A DNA stretch of 64,000 nt, from contig NZ_CP187970.1 in assembly GCF_049942825.1 (NCBI RefSeq), forward strand, positions 6,200,001 to 6,264,000. Reading direction: 5' to 3'. The notes under the pieces were generated by a model, which saw only the letters and a list, made by a program, of their open reading frames with translations, made no database searches and was not told the DNA's origin. Positions 45,638-53,327 of the stretch are shown piece after piece. The first letter of the stretch is position 1. Each line of letters starts with the position of its first letter. The stretch comes from Paenibacillus_G sp049942825. GTDB taxonomy: Bacteria; Bacillota; Bacilli; Paenibacillales; NBRC-103111. The translations under genes were made by a program, and so were the position numbers.

Positions 45638-48600
45638 TTATAGGGTGAACCCTCTCATCCGGATGCAAACAGTTCCCTGATCATCGTACATCTCGATATC
45701 CATCCGCTGTCTCCCGTCTTCCCTGTTCCCTCCGCTGGGGCGGACCTGGGCCCACATGGAGCTTGTGCAGGGACGGTAGACCTCCATCTCTTCCAGCGCA
45801 TGAGGCCCGAACGGCCGGCTTGCCGCTGTTCCCTTCTCCTGCCCCATCGTCCAGAGATGGGCTACGCTCAGAGCCGCTTCCACTATACAGGGATGCAGGA
45901 CATAGGCCGGCTGATCGGCCGCCCAGACTGCCGGCAGCGATAGTTGGGCCAGCGCCTGCTCCTGGCCCACATGGATTTGCTCGATCCCGCGGTGGCCTTC
46001 TTCGTAGAAGAGGCCCCTGCGTTCCAATGCCTCATAATAGGCGGCGGACATCACCGTGCGTTCACTGCACTCCGCCTGCAGAGCCGAAAGATCCCTCCGC
46101 TGACCAGGTTCGCCCTGGACAAAAGCGGCACGTCCACGGCTGTACACGATGCTTTCGCCGCTTCCGTCCTGCCCGCCGTAAATTTCGTACCCGATCCAGC
46201 CGTCTTCCTCCCGGTACACCCCAAGATGAATGTCGGCAGGCCGTCCGTCCACTTCCAGGGGCATGCCCCAGAACACGTCGCTCAGCCGGAGGCTCGGCCG
46301 CTCCTCTTCCGTGATGCCGGCCGCTTGGCCTACGGCGCTCCGGGCCATCTCAAGATGTGCAGCCCCAAGCAGCGTCCTGCGCCCCGTTCCTTGAAGATCT
46401 GCAAGGAAGCGCTCCCTGCCGGTAAACTTGGAGCTGAACCTCAGCTCGTTCAAATCCGATGTATTCTGGTGAACCAGCGGATGGATCGGCTCGAACTGCA
46501 GCGCAGGCGTCTTCCTCTTGTCCCCGCCTTGCGGAATCCAGTAGCGTTCTCTGGCGAAAGGGTAGGTTGGCAGGGAGATTCGGCGGGGTTGATACACATG
46601 CTGATCGTACAGCCGTTCCCAGGGGATGTCGGTCCCGGACAACCAGAGCTTGGCTAATGGGCCCAGCTTCCTTCCCTCCAGCAGGCTGTGGATGAACGTC
46701 CGTCCCTCTTCCCCTTCCATCAATGAACCGATCAGAGAGCCGCTTTTTTTGGCATTCCCCCGGTATACCTCCTCCACGTCCCTTTCTCCTTGAAGAACAA
46801 GCGCCAATGTCCCCTTCACCTCTTCGACGCTTCGGGCCGCTATCGCGATCCGCTCCTCCATGCTTTCTCTGCCTGTCTGCAAGGTGTAGGCCAGATCGCT
46901 CAGACGGACCTCATTGTTCGCGAGAAAGTCGGCCAGATGGCGAACATACTGGGTCAACCGGTTCTCATTCTTGGCCGAGAGCAGAATCAGCTGCGGATCA
47001 TCCGCACTGCCGGACCGGCCTGACGAACCCAAGTATTCTTCCACGACCACATGGGCATTCACGCCGCCAAAACCAAAGGAGCTGACTCCCGCCAGTCTTG
47101 CCGTCCCTTCTTCCGCCCGCTTCCAATCCATCGTCTCCTTCACCACATAGAAGGGGCTGTCCTTCAAATCGATATACGGATTCAGCTCCTCGAAATGGAG
47201 GTTCTTCACCAACTTGCCATGCTTCATGCAGAGCAGCACCTTGATGAATCCAGCAATCCCCGCCGCCGATTCCAGATGCCCTATCTGGGTCTTGATCGTA
47301 CCAAGCCCGCAGCGCTCTTCATCCGTGAAAGCCTGGTTCCGCTCCGCATACAACTGCCCGAACGCTTTCTTCAGCCCATTGATCTCGATGGGATCTCCGA
47401 GCGGGGTGCCCGATCCGTGCACCTCGATGTAGCCGGCCTTCGAAGGATCCACTCCGGCCTTGGTCCAGGCATCGGCGATGAGATCCGCCTGCGCATTCGG
47501 ATTCGGGGCAGTCAGCGAATTCGCATGCCCGCCATGATTGACCGAAGAGCCCCGAATGACCGCATAGATCGGGTCCCCGTCTCTCTCCGCATCGGATAGG
47601 GGCTTGAGGAGCAATGCCGCGCTGCCCTCCCCCCTTACGTATCCGTTCGCTTTCTTATCGAATGTCTTGCATCGGCCGTCTTCCGACAGCATACCGGCTT
47701 TACTCAAGGAGATATACAGATTCGGGCTCGTGAGAACATTGATGCCCCCTGCAATGGCCAGACGGCATTCGCCGCTTCTTAGGCTTTCAACCGCACGGTG
47801 AATCGCTACCAGCGAGCTCGAACAAGCGGTATCGATCGGCTCGCTCGGTCCATGCAGATTCAGCAAATACGATATGCGGTTGGTCAGAATCGAATTAAAT
47901 ACCCCAGTGGGTATATGGGCTTGGAGCTCCACTCCGCTTTCATTCAAGAGATCGTAGTAATCCGAACTGCCGACACCCACAAACAACCCCGTATTTGTCC
48001 CCGATAGGGAGGAGGGTTTACAGCCGGCGTCTTCGAGCACCTTCCATACGGTCTCCAGGTATATTCGCTGGCGGGGGTCCATCAGCTCCGCTTCGCGGGG
48101 CGATATGCCGAAGAATAACGCATCGAACTTATCGATATCCTTCATGAATCCGCCCCACTTCACCTGGGTTTTATTCGTCTCCTTGACCGGGTCTCCGTAA
48201 TACGATCTCCAATCCCAGCGGTCCGCCGGGATTTCGCCGATCGCATCCTTCCCGGTGAGCAGACTCTCCCAGAGTTCCTCCAGGTTATCCGCTCCCGGCA
48301 TGACGGCCGATACACCGATAATGGCGACCGGCTCGTTCTTCGGGCGGGAGAGTGGGTCTTGCGGTGACACCGCCCTGGCAGCCGAAACGGCCTGCGCCGC
48401 AGCGGGGTTCGCCTCCGGCCCGGCCGCCGGCGTCCCCCTTCTGCCTGCGCTCCCCGCGTTCTGCGGCTCCGCCGGCTGCATACGCTGGGCATACAGGGTG
48501 AGGAGCGTCCCCTTGTATTTGGCATGAAGAAATTCGGCAAACGATCTCAGATCCGGATATTCATAGAATACCGGTGGCGTCAGTTCCAAATGAAACTGTT

Positions 48601-50338
48601 TATTGATACGGTTCATAAAGTCCGTTGTGGAGATGGAATCGAAACCATATTCGCTCTTGTCTGCGTCCATGTCGATCTTACCGGCATCGACATACAGAAT
48701 CTCCGAGGCGATTTTCTTAACATCCTGGCTAACGTGCCGCAGCAGTTGCTCTGCATCGACGGGGGGAACTGCAAGAAGGCCCGGATCGACGGAAGGCCCG
48801 GATTCGGGGTGGAACAGCCCGAGTTTCCTTTTGCCGCTCTCTTTCAACACCACCAACTGGCTGACCTGCTGCGCGAGAGCCTCCTCGAAGGCCAGAATGC
48901 CCTGCTCGTCGGATATAGGGAGTATTCCCATCGTATTCTCCATGAAGGTGAGCGTAGGTTCGTCGACCTTCATCCCGCCTTCCATCCAGAGCGGCCAGTT
49001 GATCGAAACCGTCTTTCCGCGCCGCTGCCCCTGCTCCCTCAGCCCGTCCCGCAGGAAGGCATACCCGTCCATGAACGCATTGGCGTACGTATAGTCGCAT
49101 TGCCCCGCATTGCCGAGGATCGACATGAGCGAGGAGAACATGACGAAGAAATCCAGGGGCTCGTGACGGGTCGCCTCATCGAGCCAGACGGTTCCGTACA
49201 GCTTAGGACCCAGCACCTCCCCCATTTGTGCTGCCGATTTATTGAAGAGAAAGGCATCCTTCACGATGCCCGCCGCATGAATGACGCCATGGAGTTCAGC
49301 GCATTGAAGCCTCGCCTCTGCTGCCAGGGAATCCACTTCTTGGCGACTGGACACGTCCGCCCGGATATATAATGCTTCGGCTCCCCATTGTTCGAGCTCC
49401 CTGAGCCGGTGCTTCTGTTCGGAGTCCGGTTCCGACCGTCCGGTAATGATCAGTTTTCCTTGGGTCCGTTCCGCAAGATAAGAGGCAAACGTATACCCTA
49501 CCCCCCCGAGTCCCCCGGTGATGAGATAGTTCCCCTTTTTCCTTAACGAGAATGGGATGCCCTTCCCGTTGACCGGCTGCATGGTCTTGACCAGCCGTTG
49601 ATTCCCCCGGTACAAAAGGTCATCCTCTTCATCCTTTGCTGCGAACTCCCGGAGCAGAGAGGCTGCTGTCCCCTGCGTCATGCCGTCTAGTTCCACGGTC
49701 TTATAGACCCACAGCGGGTTTTCTTTGCGGACCGATTTGGTCAATCCATTCACGCCGCTATACTGGGGTTGATTGCGGCCCTGCGCATCATAGATATACA
49801 GCAGCTTGATCTCTTCCCTCGCTTGGTGCTCCATAAGCGCCCTGCTCAAATAAAACAGCGAATAAACCCCATGCTCAAGCTGATGCTGGAGCTGCAGGGG
49901 TTCGGCCCTGAACGCTTCGCGTGACCAATAATGAAGAATGCATTCAGGCAGCGCTTGCTCCTGCTTCAGCGAAGCGATCAGCCGCTGGTAGTCTTCCTGC
50001 CGGCTTGGATGGAGGGTATACCGCTGCGAATCGAGCCGGGCGTAATCCTCTCCGGGCTGAATCAGCACCGTCTGGACACCGAGAGACCCCAGCCGGTGAC
50101 CAAGCTCCGGAGTCGTATCGAACAACAGCACCCGCTCCGGCTTACGTGCCGCAGCAGGGAGATTCCGCTCTTCCCATACGGGTTGGTAATACGCCGCACG
50201 CTGATCCGGAGAATCCATCCTGGCCGGCTGACCTTCCTGCCGGATGGTTTTGATCAGCTCAAATCCCTCATCCGCAGTGATCTCCCCTTCTTTGATCCTA
50301 TGCAGCACACGATCTATGCTCCATTGTTTCCAAGCCAT
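45638..50338 (-). CDS. Trans-AT PKS: KR-ACP-KS-DH(inactive)
   Basis: 1,566 residues. A helical N-terminus (IDRVLHRIKEGEITADEGFE) looks like a docking element. A KR follows (about 55-510, ITGGLGGVG, CDYTYAN, B-type Asp in GIVKD), then an ACP (about 530-605, YGFDSIS) that completes the module of the upstream KS protein. The KS (about 669-1100) has DTACSSSL (Cys839), HGSGTPLGD (His974) and QIGHLESAAG (His1021). The C-terminal DH (about 1283-1560) reads FLADLQGTGRRTLLG: Leu1315 replaces the catalytic His and Leu the conserved Pro, and HPCIVEAAL has Glu for Asp. It is predicted inactive, so the beta-hydroxyl made by the next protein's KR should stay. The start ATG overlaps the upstream stop by one base. 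Confidence 0.92.
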   Translation of the reverse strand: MAWKQWSIDRVLHRIKEGEITADEGFELIKTIRQEGQPARMDSPDQRAAYYQPVWEERNLPAAARKPERVLLFDTTPELGHRLGSLGVQTVLIQPGEDYARLDSQRYTLHPSRQEDYQRLIASLKQEQALPECILHYWSREAFRAEPLQLQHQLEHGVYSLFYLSRALMEHQAREEIKLLYIYDAQGRNQPQYSGVNGLTKSVRKENPLWVYKTVELDGMTQGTAASLLREFAAKDEEDDLLYRGNQRLVKTMQPVNGKGIPFSLRKKGNYLITGGLGGVGYTFASYLAERTQGKLIITGRSEPDSEQKHRLRELEQWGAEALYIRADVSSRQEVDSLAAEARLQCAELHGVIHAAGIVKDAFLFNKSAAQMGEVLGPKLYGTVWLDEATRHEPLDFFVMFSSLMSILGNAGQCDYTYANAFMDGYAFLRDGLREQGQRRGKTVSINWPLWMEGGMKVDEPTLTFMENTMGILPISDEQGILAFEEALAQQVSQLVVLKESGKRKLGLFHPESGPSVDPGLLAVPPVDAEQLLRHVSQDVKKIASEILYVDAGKIDMDADKSEYGFDSISTTDFMNRINKQFHLELTPPVFYEYPDLRSFAEFLHAKYKGTLLTLYAQRMQPAEPQNAGSAGRRGTPAAGPEANPAAAQAVSAARAVSPQDPLSRPKNEPVAIIGVSAVMPGADNLEELWESLLTGKDAIGEIPADRWDWRSYYGDPVKETNKTQVKWGGFMKDIDKFDALFFGISPREAELMDPRQRIYLETVWKVLEDAGCKPSSLSGTNTGLFVGVGSSDYYDLLNESGVELQAHIPTGVFNSILTNRISYLLNLHGPSEPIDTACSSSLVAIHRAVESLRSGECRLAIAGGINVLTSPNLYISLSKAGMLSEDGRCKTFDKKANGYVRGEGSAALLLKPLSDAERDGDPIYAVIRGSSVNHGGHANSLTAPNPNAQADLIADAWTKAGVDPSKAGYIEVHGSGTPLGDPIEINGLKKAFGQLYAERNQAFTDEERCGLGTIKTQIGHLESAAGIAGFIKVLLCMKHGKLVKNLHFEELNPYIDLKDSPFYVVKETMDWKRAEEGTARLAGVSSFGFGGVNAHVVVEEYLGSSGRSGSADDPQLILLSAKNENRLTQYVRHLADFLANNEVRLSDLAYTLQTGRESMEERIAIAARSVEEVKGTLALVLQGERDVEEVYRGNAKKSGSLIGSLMEGEEGRTFIHSLLEGRKLGPLAKLWLSGTDIPWERLYDQHVYQPRRISLPTYPFARERYWIPQGGDKRKTPALQFEPIHPLVHQNTSDLNELRFSSKFTGRERFLADLQGTGRRTLLGAAHLEMARSAVGQAAGITEEERPSLRLSDVFWGMPLEVDGRPADIHLGVYREEDGWIGYEIYGGQDGSGESIVYSRGRAAFVQGEPGQRRDLSALQAECSERTVMSAAYYEALERRGLFYEEGHRGIEQIHVGQEQALAQLSLPAVWAADQPAYVLHPCIVEAALSVAHLWTMGQEKGTAASRPFGPHALEEMEVYRPCTSSMWAQVRPSGGNREDGRQRMDIEMYDDQGTVCIRMRGFTL

Positions 50339-53304
50339 CAGGCATCCCCCATCCTCATCTTGATTTCCCGGACTTCCATCTCCCCCGCTGCCAGCTTGAT
50401 TAGAAGCTGTTTGAGCTGTTCATCACTCACATCCTGCATCACCGGGGCGGCTGCTGGGAAATCGGAGGCGGCACCGCTTTCCTTGGAGCCGGATAGCCGG
50501 AACGTTTCACGCTGGAAGCGATAAGCCGGCAAGTGAACCTTCCGAAAGGGCACGCTGCGGTAGAAGGCTTCCCAGCGGACTTCCACTCCGCCCGACCACA
50601 AGCAGAGCAAGTTTTCCTTGAAACAGGTCATGATGTCGCCCTCCAGCCCCAGCCGGATCTCTTCACTGCGTCGTGCTGCAGCCGTCTTTCCTGCAATAAC
50701 ATCCGTCCGGTTCCCGGAATGGGGAATGGCCGCTTCGGCTCCTTCCGCTGCTTCGATCCACTCCCGGACATCGGCAATTTCCCGCAAGTGCTCATTATGC
50801 TTTCGCAGGAGGGAATAAGGGCGGTTTTCATTTATTTTACTCTGATTGTGCTGAAGCTTTGCGGCCGCCTGAACGAGATCCGGGATGCCGCCCGTGACCC
50901 AAGCGGCAATCACCTCTTTGGGCATGACCTCGTCCACGAGCAGGTCGATCAGTTCATAGAACCGAAGATCGGGAATGTGCCTTTGCTCCTGCAGATCCCA
51001 CTTTCGGTTCAGCTTCTGGAGCGAATGAACAATCGATACGAGCAGAAGCGTTTTTTCCGTTCTGAACTCTTCCGCTCCCGCCGACAAGAGGCGTTGATCG
51101 TGCAGCCAAGTCCGCATGCTGAGATGGCTGGCGTCTTGGATCAAGTCCATCCAATCATTCAAATACTTTTTGAAGGTATGCTGGCTTTCATACAGCAGCC
51201 TTGCCTTCAGGACATACTCCCGAAGATAATCCAAGGTACGGCCGCCCAAACTGTCCAGGAGTTCGAGAACATATCCTTCGTGAAACCGAAAGGGCATATA
51301 CGTCTCCCGGTTCATGCTGTCGTAGAAAGGGACGGCAGGCCGCGCGAGGGGCTCCTCCCTCAGCCTTGATTTGCCGCTTACTGCCGCCAGGATGTCATTC
51401 AGGCTGAGCATCCCGGTGATCGCCAGAGCGACCCAGGTCCCCGATTTCTCCGCCGAGACCAGCTCCGGCTTGAACCCAAGCTCCAAGAGAGAAGCGGCAT
51501 AAGCATATCCGCATATGAATAAATAAAGGGAACGGTGGGGTCCGTTCCAGGCCTCCTCATAAAAGCCGCTCCACACCGAACGGTGTACCCGTATCCCTTT
51601 AAGCGCTTTCATCGCCAGTTCGACTTTCTGTTTGAACAGGGAGCACCCCGTCACCAGAGGCTCAATATCCGTATAACCGTGCCAGGGGAGTTCCCCAATA
51701 TGTAATCCAAAGGCCCGCTTGTTCACTTTGGCCGGAGGATGGGCTTGTGCCGATCGCACTGCCTCGATAAGTTCTTCCTTGTTCTTGACCAGCCTGCCGT
51801 ATCGGTAGGGAAAAGACTCTCTGCCGTGAAGCAGCGTGAGACATACATCATGAAGACGGAAAGGATGGATCGCATCGCTGCAGAGCAGGGCTTCCCAATC
51901 CCTCATCATCCTCTGCAGGCTCTCCGGATGCTTGGCGGATAGAATGAAGGGCTCGGGCTCTTCCGGGATCCGTTCTTCTTCCGGCTCTTCCTCCGAGCTT
52001 AGCTGCGGATATTCTTCAAGCAAGACGTGCGCATTGACGCCGCCGAATCCGAATGAACTGACCCCCGCTCTTAGGGGTTGCTCCTCTTCTCCGCGCTTCC
52101 ATGCCTCGCACCCCGTCGAGACGACAAAGGGCGTTTCTTCAAAAGGAATGATGGGGTTGAGCGTCTTCACGTTCAGCGATGCGGGAATTTTTTTATGCTT
52201 CATCATCATTAAAATTTTGATTATACCGGCTATCCCTGCCGCACCTTCCAAATGGCCGATGTTCGTCTTGACGGAGCCGATCCTGCAATATTGTCTGCGC
52301 TGCGTATACTCCCGGAATGCACGGGTCAATGCTTCCAACTCTATCGGATCTCCCAGGGAAGTCCCCGTACCATGCGCCTCTACATACGTTACGGATTCGG
52401 GATGAATTCCCGCATCCCGGTAGGCGCTTATAATGACATCTCTTTGCGCTTCCATCCGGGGAGCTGTGATAGACAAACTTCGGCCCACATGGTTCACGGC
52501 ACTCCCTTTAATCATCCCATAGATGGCATTGCCGTCCTCGACAGCCCCCTCCCCCCGCTGCAGCAGCAGAACCCCTACGCCGTCTCCCGGAACATACCCG
52601 TTTGCGTCGATATCGAAGGTCCTGCATTGTCCGTCCGGACTTAACATCCGGGATTTGGAGAACGAAACGTACTTCCAAGGATGGGTATTGGCGTTTACGC
52701 AGGCCACGATCGCATAATCGCACTCCCCCAGCATCAACGCCCGCTTCGCTTCATGGATGGCCACCAGAGATGAAGCGCACGCTGCGTTCACCGGCATGCT
52801 TGCCCCCTGTAAATCAAACAGATGGGAGATCCGGTTAGCGAGGATGCTCTCATAGCTGCCCAAACAGGCGTAGCTGTCCGGCGCAAGTTCCGGACTCAGC
52901 ATATTCTGCCGATAATCCGTCGTCATTACGCCAACATAGACCGCCGTTGTTGTTTGTTGAAGCGTTCGAAGCGGGATGCCCGAATCCTCGATGCAGCGCC
53001 AAGTTTCTTCCATTACTAATCGCTGCTGCGGATCCATGTTGGCCGCCTCGCGGGGGGAGATATTGAAGAATTGGTTGTCGAAGTCAAAAATGCCGTCGAG
53101 CAGTCCGCACCATTTGCTGACACTCTTCCCCGGTTCATCCGAGTCCGGAGAATAATATGTATCCAGGTTCCAGCGATCCGGCGTAATCTCCCTTATGGAA
53201 TTTACGCCATTCTCCAGGTTGGACCAAAATTGTTCGTACCCTTCAGCCCCTGGAAACCGGCAGGACATGCCTATCACCGCGATATCCGTTTTTTTCCTTC
53301 TCAT
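50338..53304 (-). CDS. Stand-alone KS with degenerate AT-like domain
   Basis: 989 residues from ATG 53304, which begins with the KS lead RRKKTDIAVIGMSCRFPG; the frame is open further upstream but overlaps the preceding gene. The KS (about 1-440) has the unusual active-site context PVNAACASSLVAI (Cys176), HGTGTSLGD and NIGHLEGAAG. After a linker, residues about 560-720 align with an AT (YLFICGYAYAASLLELGFKP, ITGMLSLNDILAAV), but where GHSxGE is expected the sequence is SAEKSGTW, and no FHS motif follows. A helical region and a post-AT linker (VHLPAYRFQRETFRL) lead to a C-terminal helix with AAGEMEVREIKMRMG. There is no ACP. KR-ACP on the next protein completes the module. It may start the chain; the role of the AT-like part is unknown. 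Confidence 0.85.
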   Translation of the reverse strand: MRRKKTDIAVIGMSCRFPGAEGYEQFWSNLENGVNSIREITPDRWNLDTYYSPDSDEPGKSVSKWCGLLDGIFDFDNQFFNISPREAANMDPQQRLVMEETWRCIEDSGIPLRTLQQTTTAVYVGVMTTDYRQNMLSPELAPDSYACLGSYESILANRISHLFDLQGASMPVNAACASSLVAIHEAKRALMLGECDYAIVACVNANTHPWKYVSFSKSRMLSPDGQCRTFDIDANGYVPGDGVGVLLLQRGEGAVEDGNAIYGMIKGSAVNHVGRSLSITAPRMEAQRDVIISAYRDAGIHPESVTYVEAHGTGTSLGDPIELEALTRAFREYTQRRQYCRIGSVKTNIGHLEGAAGIAGIIKILMMMKHKKIPASLNVKTLNPIIPFEETPFVVSTGCEAWKRGEEEQPLRAGVSSFGFGGVNAHVLLEEYPQLSSEEEPEEERIPEEPEPFILSAKHPESLQRMMRDWEALLCSDAIHPFRLHDVCLTLLHGRESFPYRYGRLVKNKEELIEAVRSAQAHPPAKVNKRAFGLHIGELPWHGYTDIEPLVTGCSLFKQKVELAMKALKGIRVHRSVWSGFYEEAWNGPHRSLYLFICGYAYAASLLELGFKPELVSAEKSGTWVALAITGMLSLNDILAAVSGKSRLREEPLARPAVPFYDSMNRETYMPFRFHEGYVLELLDSLGGRTLDYLREYVLKARLLYESQHTFKKYLNDWMDLIQDASHLSMRTWLHDQRLLSAGAEEFRTEKTLLLVSIVHSLQKLNRKWDLQEQRHIPDLRFYELIDLLVDEVMPKEVIAAWVTGGIPDLVQAAAKLQHNQSKINENRPYSLLRKHNEHLREIADVREWIEAAEGAEAAIPHSGNRTDVIAGKTAAARRSEEIRLGLEGDIMTCFKENLLCLWSGGVEVRWEAFYRSVPFRKVHLPAYRFQRETFRLSGSKESGAASDFPAAAPVMQDVSDEQLKQLLIKLAAGEMEVREIKMRMGDA

Positions 53305-53327
53305 TGGTCTCACTCTTCTCGATCGGT

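Noticed and set aside
16379..53304. Non-elongating KS (KS0) domains
   Set aside because: All eight KSs keep Cys and both His motifs (HGTGT or HGSGT, and GH), so none can be called inactive from motifs.
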